DNA of 64,000 nt from Halorubrum rubrum (GCF_024494685.1 NZ_JANHDM010000002.1:124001-188000); one strand, 5' to 3'. Counted from the first letter of the stretch, positions 1 to 9,355 are shown. A program made the numbers and translations. The notes: generated from the sequence alone by a model not told the origin.

Positions 1-1199
1 TCCCGCGGACGGTCGAGGACGCGGTCGCCGGCCACATCACGACGACGGGCGTGCCCTGGGAGCAGCCCCGCTACGACGACCCGGCGGCGGACATCACCGC
101 GCCGAACCACCGCGCGGAGCTCGCGGACCGGTACGACGCGATCGGCGAGCCCGCACCGGTGAACACGGTCCTCACGCGGGTGACCGAGGCGATCACCAAC
201 GACGACGCGCCGGAAAACGAGGGGTTGACGACCACGGACGCCGGCGTCGAGGCGGTCGCACTGCTCGAGAGCGACCCGGAGGCGGTGCCGACGTTCGGCG
301 GCGTCGCGGTCGTCCGCGACGTCGAGCCGGGCGAGCACCGGCTCACGGTCAACGGCGCGGGTCGAGCCCCGCACAGCGAGCGGGTGACGGTTCCGGACGC
401 CGGATCCGACGAGACTGACGACGACGGGAGCGGAGGCGACGGCGACGCCACCGACCGGGTGACGGCCGCCGGGGTCGACGGGGAGGTCCCGCTCGTCGCG
501 CGCGAGGACGCCACGAAACTGGAGGTCACGGACGAGGAGGCCGAGACCGACGTGGTCGAGACGGCCGTCGAGGACGACTTCGCGGGCCGGATCTACGCGT
601 CGCCCGTCGACGACGGGACCGACGCCGTGTACGTCCACGCCGGCGGCGCGTACACGACCGAGGTGCGCGACGCCGCCGACGAGGTCGGCGCGTACCGAGT
701 TAATCCGGATCCGGAGTCCGACGACGGGATCCGGATCGAGCGTCCGGAGACCGGGGCGGCCCCGCTCGCCGGCTACGTCGCCGACGTGGCGGAGGAGACG
801 CGCGCCGCGGTCGCGGCCGCGGCGGGGAGCGATGCCGGCGACGACGATGACGACGATTCCGGCGGCGGGAGCGGTGGCGGCTCCGGCGGTGGAAGCTCCG
901 GTGGCGGCTCCGGCGGTGGAAGCTCCGGCGGCGGCCCGTCGAACGCGGTGAACGGGCTCGAGCGAGCCCTCGCCGCCGCGGTCGCGGCCGCACGGCGGGC
1001 CGAGGAGCGCGCTCGCGAGGGCGACGGCGAGGGAACGGAGCGCCAGCTGGCGAACGTGCTCGAACGGATCGCCCGGATCGAAGAGCGGCTCGCGGCGGCA
1101 CGAGAGGGACTTCCGCCCGGACTCGCGAACGCGACGGGGAAGCGGGTCGAGCAGGCGACGCGACGCGTCGAGCAGGCGCGAAACGCCGAGAAGCTGTAG
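1..1199 (+). CDS. Hypothetical acidic protein with Gly/Ser linker, 5'-truncated
   Basis: The reading frame is open from base 3, so the gene begins before the window; the first internal start would be a GTG at base 51. I do not recognise the family. The visible part has two small mixed regions separated by an Asp/Gly-rich segment, then a run of Gly and Ser built on GGGS units (about bases 850-935), then an Ala/Glu/Arg-rich helical tail of about 85 residues that looks like a coiled coil. A stretch reading VRDVEPGEHRLTVNG resembles the beta-sandwich domains of secreted carboxypeptidase-regulatory type. No membrane segment is visible. A flexible linker between a folded body and a coiled coil suggests an extracellular or scaffold protein, but that is inference. 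Confidence 0.7.
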   Translation, partial: PRTVEDAVAGHITTTGVPWEQPRYDDPAADITAPNHRAELADRYDAIGEPAPVNTVLTRVTEAITNDDAPENEGLTTTDAGVEAVALLESDPEAVPTFGGVAVVRDVEPGEHRLTVNGAGRAPHSERVTVPDAGSDETDDDGSGGDGDATDRVTAAGVDGEVPLVAREDATKLEVTDEEAETDVVETAVEDDFAGRIYASPVDDGTDAVYVHAGGAYTTEVRDAADEVGAYRVNPDPESDDGIRIERPETGAAPLAGYVADVAEETRAAVAAAAGSDAGDDDDDDSGGGSGGGSGGGSSGGGSGGGSSGGGPSNAVNGLERALAAAVAAARRAEERAREGDGEGTERQLANVLERIARIEERLAAAREGLPPGLANATGKRVEQATRRVEQARNAEKL

Positions 1200-1241
1200 G
1201 CGTCCTCGCCGGTTCGACCGCCCCGGTCCGACCCCGCCGGT

Positions 1242-2471
1242 TCAGTCGCCCTCGCCGTACCGCTCGACCACGTCGCCGATGGCGGGGTCGATCCCGTCGA
1301 CCTCCCCGCCGGCCCGCATCCCGCTCTCGGTGTCCTTCAGTCCGTTCCCGGTGACGACGACGACGACCGACTCGCCGGACTCGACGATCCCCGCCTCGCG
1401 GGCCGTCCGGAGGCCGGCGACCGGGGTGGCGCCCGCGGGCTCGGCGTAGATCCCCTCGGTCCGTCCCAGAAGCGACTCCGCCGCGAGGATCTCCTCGTCG
1501 CTCACGAGGACCGACTCGCCGCCGCTCTCCTCGAGCGCCGCGCAGGCCTTCACCGTGTTCCGCGGCCGGCCGACGGAGATGCTGTCCGCGACCGTGTCGG
1601 CCACCTCGTCGACGTCGTCGTGCTCGTGGAACGCGTCGTGGATCGCGCTCGCGCCCTCGGCTTGAACGCCGAGCATCCGCGGGGTCTCCTCGACGAAGTC
1701 AAGATCCGCGAACTCCCTGAACCCCTTCCAGCCGCCGGCGATCGTACAGCCGTCGCCCATCGAGAACACCAGCCAGTCGGGGACGTCGCCGCGGGTCCCC
1801 TCGGCGAGTTCGTGGCCGACGGTGCGTTTCCCCTCCACTTGAAACGGGTTGACGGCGGCGTTGCGGTTGTACCAGCCGAACCGCTCGGTCACTTCCATGC
1901 TCAGGTCGTACGCCTCGTCGTAGCTGTCCCGGACGCCGAGCACGTCCGCGCCGTAGACGAGCGGCTGTGCCAGTTTTCCCTCGGGGGCGTCGTCGGGGAC
2001 GAACAGACGACAGTCGAAGCCGCCGCGGGCCGAAAAACCGGCGAGCGACGCGGCCGCGTTTCCGGTGGAGGCGCAGGTGATGACGTCGAGCCCGAACTCC
2101 CGCGCCTTCGTCAACGAGACCGCGGTCGCCCGATCCTTCAACACGCCCGTCGGGTTGCGGCCGTCGTCTTTCACGCGGAGGTCGACGCCGAGTTCCTCGC
2201 CCAACCGTGGCGCGTCGAGGAGCGGCGTTCCGCCCTCGCCGAGCGTCACGGGCTCGACGCCGTCGGCGACCGGGAGGAACGCCCGGTACTTCCACTGCGA
2301 GTCGATACGTCCGTCGAGCGGCTCGTCGAACCGGTCGAGGACGCGATCGTAGTCGTACGTGACGTCGAGGATGCCCTTCACCCCCGGATGGTTCGGACAC
2401 GTGTAGATCACCTGATCGGGGTCGTACTCCGCGCCGCAGAGCGTACACTCCAGCGTTTCGACGTGGTCCAT
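1242..2471 (-). CDS. thrC: Threonine synthase
   Basis: PLP-dependent enzyme converting O-phosphohomoserine to threonine, 409 residues. An N-terminal metal-binding-like segment carries C9, C12, C25 and H28. The PLP lysine is expected at K112 in the conserved NPTGVLKDRATA segment, and the phosphate-binding STGNAAAS loop follows. The C-terminal VVVTGNGLKDT segment is typical of archaeal and plant-type threonine synthases (fold type II). The start was set at the ATG giving MDHVETLEC because the eight codons upstream lack conservation and this ATG directly precedes the zinc-ribbon-like motif. It is divergent from leuS with 97 bp between the two start codons. Confidence 0.95.
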   Translation of the reverse strand: MDHVETLECTLCGAEYDPDQVIYTCPNHPGVKGILDVTYDYDRVLDRFDEPLDGRIDSQWKYRAFLPVADGVEPVTLGEGGTPLLDAPRLGEELGVDLRVKDDGRNPTGVLKDRATAVSLTKAREFGLDVITCASTGNAAASLAGFSARGGFDCRLFVPDDAPEGKLAQPLVYGADVLGVRDSYDEAYDLSMEVTERFGWYNRNAAVNPFQVEGKRTVGHELAEGTRGDVPDWLVFSMGDGCTIAGGWKGFREFADLDFVEETPRMLGVQAEGASAIHDAFHEHDDVDEVADTVADSISVGRPRNTVKACAALEESGGESVLVSDEEILAAESLLGRTEGIYAEPAGATPVAGLRTAREAGIVESGESVVVVVTGNGLKDTESGMRAGGEVDGIDPAIGDVVERYGEGD

Positions 2472-2568
2472 GTACGGAGGTCGGGGAGGGAACACGAGAA
2501 CCTACTGGTCGCCGCACCCGTGGATGGAAAGCTATACGACGGCGACCGCACCACGAGTATATAAGCAG

Positions 2569-5241
2569 ATGTCTCAGGAGGCTTACGACCACACCGCGGT
2601 CGAGAGTCGGTGGCAGGAGGCGTGGGCGGACGCCTCCGTGTACCGCACGGCGGACGACGTCGACGACCCGACGTACGTCCTCGGGATGTACCCGTACCCG
2701 TCCGGAAAGCTCCACATGGGTCACGTCCGCAACTACACGATCACGGACGCGTACGCTCGCTACCGCCGGATGCGCGGCGACGACGTGCTCCATCCGATGG
2801 GATGGGACGCGTTCGGCCTCCCCGCCGAGAACGCCGCCAAGGAGCGCGACACGAACCCCCGCGACTGGACGTTCGACTGCATCGACACGATGCGCGGCCA
2901 AATGAAGTCGATGGGGTTCGGCTACGACTGGGACCGCGAGATCACCACCTGTACCCCCGAGTACTACGAGTGGAACCAGTGGCTCTTCTCGCGATTCTCC
3001 GACGCTGGTCTCGTCGAGCGCCGCGAGGCCGAGGTGAACTGGTGTCCCTCCTGTGAGACGGTGCTGGCCGACGAGCAGGTCGAGGGCGACGCGGAGCTGT
3101 GCTGGCGGTGTGACACGCCCGTCGAGACGCGCGACCTGGACCAGTGGTTCCTGAAGATCACCGAGTACGCCGACGAACTCCTGGAGGCCATCGACGACCT
3201 GGAGGGGTGGCCGAATTCCGTGCGTCAGATGCAGCGCAACTGGATCGGCCGGCAGCACGGCAGCGAGGTCGACTTCCGGATCGAGGGCCACGGCTCCGTC
3301 CGCGCGTTCACCACCCGTCTCGACACGATCCACGGCGCGACGTTCTTCGCGCTCGCGCCCGACCACCCGATAAGCGAGGAGCTGGCCGCCGAGGACGACG
3401 CGGTCCACGAGTTCGTCCGCCACGAGGCCGACCCCGACGGCGACGAGCCGAACGGCGTCGAGACGGGGCTGACCGCCACGAACCCCGTCACCGGCGAGGA
3501 GATCCCCGTCTTCGTCGCGGACTTCGTCCTCTCGGACGTGGGGACCGGCGCGCTGATGGCCGTGCCGGCCCACGACGAGCGCGACCACGCGTTCGCGACG
3601 AAGAAGGGCGTCGAGATCCGGCCCGTGATCGCCCCCGAACCCGACGACTGGGACGGGGAGACGATCCCGGACGCGCCCGACGTCAGCGAGGCGGCGTTCA
3701 CCGACGACGGCGTCCTCGTCGACTCCGGCGAGTACGGCGGCCTCGACAGCGAGACCGCCCGCGAGCGGCTGACCGAGGAGATCGAGGGCGCCGAGGAGAG
3801 CACCCAGTACCAGCTTCGCGACTGGGGGATCTCCCGCCAGCGCTACTGGGGGACGCCGATCCCGGTCGTCCACTGTGACGACTGCGGGCCCGTCTCGGTG
3901 CCCGACGAGGACCTGCCGGTGGAGCTGCCGGAGTTCATCAACACGACCGGCAATCCGCTGGACGCCGCCGAGGAGTGGAAGGCGACGACGTGTCCCGACT
4001 GCGGCGCGGCCGCGACCCGCGAGACCGACACGATGGACACGTTCGTCGACTCCTCGTGGTACTTCCTGCGGTACGTCTCGCCGGACCTGGCCGACGCGCC
4101 CTTCGATCTCGACCGCGCCAACGACTGGATGCCGGTCGACCAGTACGTCGGCGGCATCGAACACGCCGTGATGCACCTGCTGTACTCGCGCTTCTTCACC
4201 AAGGTGCTCGCCGACGAGGAGGGGCTCGACCACCGCGAGCCGTTCACGAACCTGCTCGCGCAGGGGATGGTCCAGCTGGACGGCGAGAAGATGTCCAAAT
4301 CGAAGGGGAACGTCGTCTCTCCCCAGCGGATCGTCGAGGAGTACGGCGCGGACACCGCCCGGCTGTTCATGCTACAGGCGGCCCAGCCCGAGCGCGACTT
4401 CGACTGGTCCGAGGAGGGCGTCAAGTCGACGCACCGATTCCTGGCCCGCCTCTCGGACCTCGTCGAGGGGTACGCCGCCGGCGACGTCGCGACGGTCGGC
4501 CGCGACGCCGACCGCGACACCGTCGACGAGTACGTGGCCGACGAGGTCGACGCCGCCGTCGCCATCGCCGGCGACGAGTACGACGACCTCACGTTCAACG
4601 TCGCGCTGCGTGAGGCCCAAGACCTCGTCCGGACGCTCCGGAGCTACCGCGAGCACGCGGAGCCGCACCCGGACGTCTACGAGCGCGGGCTGGACGTCGC
4701 CGTCCGGCTGCTCGCGCCGGTCGCCCCGCACCTCGCCGAGGAGCTGTGGGAGACGCTCGGCCGCGACGGGTTCGTCGTCGAGGCCGACTGGCCGAGCGCG
4801 ACCGCCGACCGCGAGACCGTCGAACGTCGGCGACGGCTCGTGGCGAACACGCGCGAGGACGTCCGCGACATCGTCGAGGTCGCCGGGATCGAGGATCCGG
4901 AGCGGATCGACGTCGTCGTCGCCCCCGACTGGAAGTACGACGCCCTCGAGATCGCGATCGACAGCGACGCCGACAACCTGATCTCGGAGCTGATGCAGGA
5001 GAGCCACATCCGCGCGCAGGGCGACGAGGCGGCGTCCTACGGGCAGGACCTCCAGGCGGAGCGGGAGGCGCTCTCGGGGACCCTCTCCGGCGACGAGGAG
5101 TACGCCGCGCTACGCGCGGCCGCCTGGCTGATCGAGCGGGAGTTCGACGCGCCGGTCGTCGTCGAGCGTGCGAACGACGCGCCCGACGACGTGGCCCGGA
5201 AGGCCGAACCCGGTCGCCCCGCGATCGACATCGCGGAGTGA
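2569..5241 (+). CDS. leuS: Leucyl-tRNA synthetase, bacterial type
   Basis: Class I aminoacyl-tRNA synthetase charging tRNA-Leu, 890 residues. The ATP-binding signature is PYPSGKLHMGH (HIGH variant, about residues 42-52) and the second is GEKMSKSKGN near residue 574. Between them lie a zinc-type CPSC...CWRC region and the CP1 editing domain with TTRLDTIHGATF and the GTGALMAVPAHDERD segment. The sequence MYPYPSGKLHMGHVRNY and the overall length match the bacterial LeuRS form rather than the longer archaeal/eukaryotic form; bacterial-type LeuRS is known in haloarchaea and is ascribed to lateral transfer. The start is the ATG giving MSQEAYDHT; a TATA-like TATATAAG lies only 6-11 nt before it, too close for a TATA box for this start. 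Confidence 0.95.
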   Translation: MSQEAYDHTAVESRWQEAWADASVYRTADDVDDPTYVLGMYPYPSGKLHMGHVRNYTITDAYARYRRMRGDDVLHPMGWDAFGLPAENAAKERDTNPRDWTFDCIDTMRGQMKSMGFGYDWDREITTCTPEYYEWNQWLFSRFSDAGLVERREAEVNWCPSCETVLADEQVEGDAELCWRCDTPVETRDLDQWFLKITEYADELLEAIDDLEGWPNSVRQMQRNWIGRQHGSEVDFRIEGHGSVRAFTTRLDTIHGATFFALAPDHPISEELAAEDDAVHEFVRHEADPDGDEPNGVETGLTATNPVTGEEIPVFVADFVLSDVGTGALMAVPAHDERDHAFATKKGVEIRPVIAPEPDDWDGETIPDAPDVSEAAFTDDGVLVDSGEYGGLDSETARERLTEEIEGAEESTQYQLRDWGISRQRYWGTPIPVVHCDDCGPVSVPDEDLPVELPEFINTTGNPLDAAEEWKATTCPDCGAAATRETDTMDTFVDSSWYFLRYVSPDLADAPFDLDRANDWMPVDQYVGGIEHAVMHLLYSRFFTKVLADEEGLDHREPFTNLLAQGMVQLDGEKMSKSKGNVVSPQRIVEEYGADTARLFMLQAAQPERDFDWSEEGVKSTHRFLARLSDLVEGYAAGDVATVGRDADRDTVDEYVADEVDAAVAIAGDEYDDLTFNVALREAQDLVRTLRSYREHAEPHPDVYERGLDVAVRLLAPVAPHLAEELWETLGRDGFVVEADWPSATADRETVERRRRLVANTREDVRDIVEVAGIEDPERIDVVVAPDWKYDALEIAIDSDADNLISELMQESHIRAQGDEAASYGQDLQAEREALSGTLSGDEEYAALRAAAWLIEREFDAPVVVERANDAPDDVARKAEPGRPAIDIAE

Positions 5242-5259
5242 TCGGGCAGTCCGGTCGAC

Positions 5260-5505
5260 GGGGTGAGCGATCGATCGTTGCGGCGGGGACACCGCAGCGA
5301 AGGAGCAACGGGACCGAGCGAGGCGCACAGCGAGCCGCGCGAGTCGTGCGAGGGCGACCGAAGGGAGCCCTCGAATAGCGAACGGCCGCGAGGCGCTCCT
5401 CGCCTCTGGAAGCCGGCGGCTCCGCCGCCGGCGAGGGAGCCGTGAACCGAGCGGCTGGGGCGTTGGCGGTGTTCACCGCGCCGGCAACGATCCCGGACCG
5501 ATCGA
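5260..5505 (+). repeat. Interspersed intergenic repeat, copy A
   Basis: Non-coding stretch between the convergent leuS and glycosyltransferase genes. It contains a hairpin with 8-bp arms at 5412-5432 (GCCGGCGG...CCGCCGGC) and a tail reading GGCTGGGGCGTTGGCGG then GTTCACCGCGCCGGCAACG (about 5450-5497). The 21-base hairpin sequence is identical to one at 53723-53743, and the tail matches those of the copies at 41800 (reversed), 51240 and, more weakly, 53715. It occupies almost the whole 289-base gap. Confidence 0.7.
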
Positions 5506-5530
5506 TCCGATCACGCGAAAGAGAGCCGTC

Positions 5531-7693
5531 TCACCCGTCGTCTCCGTCATCGATCCAGGCACCCAACGGCCCGATCCCGTCGCCGGGCGACTCGTCGGCG
5601 TCGACCACCCAGACGTAGCCCTCCCGACCCTCCCCGTCGGCGAACTCGCGCGTCCAGACGAACCCGCCGTCGCCGACTCCGTCGCTCGGATCCGTGGTCC
5701 AGACGAACCCGCCGTCGCCCACGCCGAGCGAGAAGTCCGTCGTCGCGACGAGGCGGCCGGAGGCGGGATCGCCGTCGTCCCCGAACACCCAGACGAATCC
5801 GCCGTCACCCACTCCCACGGAGGGGTCCGTGGTCCAGACGAACCCGCCGTCGCCGACGCCCTCCGAGAAGTCGGTGGTCCACACGAATCCGCCGTCGTCC
5901 ACGCCGTTTCGCGGGTCCGGCGTCCGGAGGAAGCCGCCGACGGCTCCCCCGACTGTCGTCGAGGGCGGTTCCGCCTCCCCTTCCGCGGACGATCCTGTCT
6001 CCACGGACGACTCCGCCTCCGCAAGGGGTCCTCCGGCCGCGGACGAGTCCACCCCCGCGATCCGGGCGATCCAGCGGACCCCGTCGGTGCCGGGCTCCTC
6101 GACGAGGTCGTCGATCCAGTTGAAGTCGTCGACGGCGTCCGGGTCGGGAAGGTCGTCGGCGAACCGGTCGACCCACACGAACCCCCCGGAGTCGCCCGGA
6201 TCCGTCTCCGCGTCGGTCGTCACGTCCGGGGGGTCGCCGGCGGCGGTGCCGGCGGCCGCGACCGAGCCGCCCGACGCCCCGCCGAACCCGCGCCGCTCCA
6301 TCACGCCCCAGGACGTCTCACCGCGGAGGAACTCGACGAGCCCGTGCCAGGCGACCGCCGTCTTCCACTGACGGTAGCCGAAGTTCTCGAGGACGCCGTA
6401 CCACAGCAGCCGGACCACGTCCCTGGGGTCCTCGTAGCGATTGAAGCTCCACACCTCGCTGAACACGCCGAACCACGAGAGGAAGACGCCGACGCCGACG
6501 GTGAGAAGCAGGAACGCGAGGAAGAACTCGACGTTCAAGATCCCGAAGTACCACGCCAGCGGGAGGAGGACGTAGCCGAAGCCCTCGATGAGCGGCCCGA
6601 GCGCCTCCGCGGCGGTGAAGAAGGGCAGGATCGCGGTCCCGACGCGGCCGTAGCGCCGCCTGAAGAACACTCCGCGGTTGGCGACGACCGTCTCGAGCAT
6701 CCCGCGGTACCAGCGGCGTCGCTGGCGCCCGAGCCCCACGAGGGTCTCCGGAACCTCCGTCCACGCGACCGGCTCCGGGAGGAAATCGACCGTGTACTCC
6801 ACCTCCTCGTCGGAGAGGTACCGGTGGAGCCGGACGACCACGTCGAAGTCCTCGGTGACCGTGTCGTGGCGGTAGCCGCCGATCTCGCGGACCCGGTCGG
6901 TTCGGAAGACGCCGAACGCCCCGGAGATGAGCACCAACCCCTTGAGGCGGCTCAACCCGAGCCGGCCGGAGTAGAACGCGCGGAGGTACTCCATCACCTG
7001 GAGTCCGGGCAGCCCGGTCCTCGGGAGGTTGATCTCCTGGACCTCGCCGTCCTCGACGACGCAGTCGTTGGCGACCCGGATCGTCCCCCCGCTGGCGACC
7101 GCCTTCTCGGGCTCCTCGAGGAACGGGCGGACGATCTGGAGCAGGGCGTCCCGGTCGATGACCGTGTCGGAGTCGACCGCACAGAACAGCTCCTGGTCGG
7201 TGAGCCACAGCCCCGCGTTGAGCGCGTCGCTTTTCCCGCCGTTCTCCTTGTCGACGACGAGGAGGTCCTCGTGACGCGTCGAGCGGTACACCCCACGGAT
7301 GGGTTCGGCGGGGACCCCGTAAGGGACCGCCGCGTCGATCCGTTCCAGGTCGAACGCCCCGCGGAGCCGGTCCATCGTGGCGTCCGTCGAGCCGTCGTTG
7401 ACGACGACGACCTCCTGGTCCGGGTAGTTCAGCGTCAGCATCGACCGGACGCTCTCGACGATGGTCGCCGCCTCGTTGTACGCGGGAACGACCATCGCGA
7501 CGCCGGGATAGAAGGGGCTGTCGAACGCCCGGAACGGCGGGCTCCACTCCGACTCGCGCACGCTGTCGCGCAGCTCGAACAGCGCGAGGACGTGGATGAG
7601 GAGGTAGCCCGCGTTGACGAGGAGGTAGTAGCCGACGATGAACACGCCGGATCCGACGACCAGCGCGACGGCGAGGTCCTCGACGACCGTCAT
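5531..7693 (-). CDS. Membrane GT2 glycosyltransferase with C-terminal GGFVW repeats
   Basis: Processive-type family 2 glycosyltransferase of 720 residues, expected to build or transfer a polysaccharide at the membrane. One long N-terminal hydrophobic segment (about 7-40) precedes the catalytic domain, which has VVPAYNE (68-74), VNDGSTD (98-104), AVDSDT (172-177), TEDFD (280-284) and QRRRW (324-328), the D,D,D,QxxRW set of cellulose/hyaluronan-synthase-like enzymes. Further membrane helices lie at about 353-412. The tail from about 500 is acidic and low-complexity with GGFVW at 503, 601, 617, 631, 661 and 677 and GYVW at 692, spaced 14-16 residues apart (or twice that). The ATG at 7693 overlaps the previous gene's stop as ATGA. 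The tail is the odd part; I know no named domain for it. Confidence 0.9.
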   Translation of the reverse strand: MTVVEDLAVALVVGSGVFIVGYYLLVNAGYLLIHVLALFELRDSVRESEWSPPFRAFDSPFYPGVAMVVPAYNEAATIVESVRSMLTLNYPDQEVVVVNDGSTDATMDRLRGAFDLERIDAAVPYGVPAEPIRGVYRSTRHEDLLVVDKENGGKSDALNAGLWLTDQELFCAVDSDTVIDRDALLQIVRPFLEEPEKAVASGGTIRVANDCVVEDGEVQEINLPRTGLPGLQVMEYLRAFYSGRLGLSRLKGLVLISGAFGVFRTDRVREIGGYRHDTVTEDFDVVVRLHRYLSDEEVEYTVDFLPEPVAWTEVPETLVGLGRQRRRWYRGMLETVVANRGVFFRRRYGRVGTAILPFFTAAEALGPLIEGFGYVLLPLAWYFGILNVEFFLAFLLLTVGVGVFLSWFGVFSEVWSFNRYEDPRDVVRLLWYGVLENFGYRQWKTAVAWHGLVEFLRGETSWGVMERRGFGGASGGSVAAAGTAAGDPPDVTTDAETDPGDSGGFVWVDRFADDLPDPDAVDDFNWIDDLVEEPGTDGVRWIARIAGVDSSAAGGPLAEAESSVETGSSAEGEAEPPSTTVGGAVGGFLRTPDPRNGVDDGGFVWTTDFSEGVGDGGFVWTTDPSVGVGDGGFVWVFGDDGDPASGRLVATTDFSLGVGDGGFVWTTDPSDGVGDGGFVWTREFADGEGREGYVWVVDADESPGDGIGPLGAWIDDGDDG

Positions 7694-8958
7694 CGGGACG
7701 AACCCTCCGAACCGCGCGAGGCGGTTCCGTGCCCGAGGGCACCCCGTCGGGGGACGTCGCGCGCCAGGTCGTCGAACCGGGCGTGCTCGACGGCCCACGC
7801 CCACGCGTCGGCGAGTCCGCCAGGAGACGCACTCTCGGGTCCGCCGGGAGGCTCGCTCCCGAGACCGGCGGGGAACTCGAGCGACCGACCGCCCCCGCGA
7901 CCGCGGTGTGACAGCAGGGCCTCGGCCGCCGCGACGCGGGTCCGTCCGTCGGGCTCCGCGGCCGCGACCGTCCGGAGCGCGGACAGCGCCTCCGCGTCGC
8001 CCCACGCGCCGAGCAGCCGGTAGGCGCTCGCCCGGACGACCGGAGAGGGGTCATCGAGCGCCGCGGTCGGATCGATCCGGGCCCGCAGCGGGGCGTTCCA
8101 GCCGTACGCGGCGAGCGCGCGCCAGGCGGCGACCCTGACCCGCTCCTCCGGGCTCGAGACCGCCCCGACGACCCACGAGAGGTCGGCGTCGCCGACGACC
8201 GTGTGGAGGTGCCCCGTCACGGACAACACCTGCTGTTGGACCGCGGGGTCCCACCCGTCGAACTCGGCCGCCGCCCGGTCGAAGAGCGGTCCGGGATCGG
8301 TCTCGCCGACCCGATACAGGGTATCGATCCCGAACACCGAGAAGGCGGAGGGGTCGTCGCCGAGGAGGAGGTCGACGCCGGTCGTCGCGAGGTCGGGCGC
8401 GTCGCTCGCGTACAGGACGCGCACGGCCGCCGCGCGCTCGCGCGGCGTGTCGGTACAGCGCGCCTCGAGCAGGGCACGGTCGGGCGGGTCCCGGAGGAGC
8501 GCGAGCCAGGTCAGCGCGTCGAGCCGATCCCAATAGTCGCCATCGCGGATCTCCCGACGAGAGCGCTCGGGGATCCCGAGCGCGGCGCCGAGCCGTGCCA
8601 ACCGCTCCGCGTCGCGTCCCTCGATCCGGCGGAGGTAGACGTCGAGGAGGGACCGGAGCTCGTCGCGGCGGGCCGCCGACAGCGACGCGGCCCACGTCTC
8701 CCAGCCGGGGTCCTCCCGGCCGTACAGCCGCTCGAGGAGTTCGGACCGGAGGTCCGCCCGGACCGGCTCGCGCCGGCGGCGACGCCGTGCCGCGAGAAGC
8801 GAGTACCCGACCGTGACGAGGACGGCCGAGACGAGAAGCGACCCGAGGACGACGATGCCGATCGAGACCGCGAGCGACGGGAGGTCGACCTGTGCGGTGC
8901 CGACCGGCGGTCCCGGATCGGGCGGAACGCCGACGGTTCGCGACGCGGAGGCGTACAC
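7690..8958 (-). CDS. Membrane-anchored HEAT-repeat protein
   Basis: 422 residues. A hydrophobic segment (about 27-55, VSIGIVVLGSLLVSAVLVTVGYSLL) is followed by an Arg-rich stretch, so the large helical C-terminal part should be cytoplasmic. That part is alpha-helical with HEAT/armadillo-like units, clearest near the C terminus: DPSPVVRASAYRLLGAWGD and GRTRVAAAEALLSH. Such repeats usually form protein-docking surfaces. The start is a GTG one base after the upstream receiver gene's stop; the stop overlaps the glycosyltransferase start (ATGA). The order receiver, HEAT scaffold, synthase suggests a regulator acting through a scaffold on a membrane glycosyltransferase, which is inference from context. 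Confidence 0.8.
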   Translation of the reverse strand: MYASASRTVGVPPDPGPPVGTAQVDLPSLAVSIGIVVLGSLLVSAVLVTVGYSLLAARRRRRREPVRADLRSELLERLYGREDPGWETWAASLSAARRDELRSLLDVYLRRIEGRDAERLARLGAALGIPERSRREIRDGDYWDRLDALTWLALLRDPPDRALLEARCTDTPRERAAAVRVLYASDAPDLATTGVDLLLGDDPSAFSVFGIDTLYRVGETDPGPLFDRAAAEFDGWDPAVQQQVLSVTGHLHTVVGDADLSWVVGAVSSPEERVRVAAWRALAAYGWNAPLRARIDPTAALDDPSPVVRASAYRLLGAWGDAEALSALRTVAAAEPDGRTRVAAAEALLSHRGRGGGRSLEFPAGLGSEPPGGPESASPGGLADAWAWAVEHARFDDLARDVPRRGALGHGTASRGSEGSSR

Positions 8959-8959
8959 G

Positions 8960-9355
8960 TCATCCCTCCAGCAGCTTCTCGATGCGCGCCAGCAGTTCGT
9001 TCGGGCTGAACGGCTTGGTGAGGTACTCGTCCGCTCCCGCCTCGAGCCCGGTCAACACGTCCTCCTCGCGGCCGCGGGAGGTGAGCATGACCACCGGAAC
9101 GTCGGGGTCGACGGCGAGTTCCCCCCGGCGGATCGCACGGAGCAGGTCGGTCCCCTTCAGCCGCGGCATCATCACGTCGAGGACGACCACGTCGGGGTCC
9201 GCGCCGGGCGCGTCGAGTGTCTCGCGCGCCTCGTGGCCGTCGCGACAGACGTCGAGGTCGAACCCGGCCATCGACAGTTTGTACTGGAGGATCGACCGGA
9301 TCGCCTCGTCGTCGTCGGCTATCACCGCGGACCTGGACACGTCACCCACCAGCAC
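8960..9355 (-). CDS. Single-domain response regulator (receiver only)
   Basis: CheY-like receiver of 131 residues with no output domain. The acidic pocket is at D14-D16, the phosphorylation site is D60 (VVVLDVMMP), followed by T92 (VVMLTS) and K114 (TKPFSP), so all residues for phosphoryl switching are present. The start is a GTG; an in-frame GTG two codons downstream is equally possible. It is the first gene of the operon that continues into the HEAT-repeat protein and glycosyltransferase, and it is divergent from ribE. No histidine kinase lies nearby, so the phosphodonor must be encoded elsewhere. Confidence 0.9.
   Translation of the reverse strand: MLVGDVSRSAVIADDDEAIRSILQYKLSMAGFDLDVCRDGHEARETLDAPGADPDVVVLDVMMPRLKGTDLLRAIRRGELAVDPDVPVVMLTSRGREEDVLTGLEAGADEYLTKPFSPNELLARIEKLLEG

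Noticed and set aside
850-935. CRISPR-like array in the first gene
   Set aside because: The repeated units are in-frame GGGS codons without unique spacers.
1699-4233. 844-codon open frame antisense to thrC/leuS
   Set aside because: High-GC genomes keep antisense frames open by chance; the translation is Val/Arg/Gly-rich with no motif, while leuS and thrC on the same DNA have full family signatures.
6344-8023. 559-codon plus-strand frame opposite the glycosyltransferase
   Set aside because: Shadow frame; the minus strand encodes intact catalytic motifs, the operon junctions fit only the minus strand, and this frame lacks any recognisable feature.
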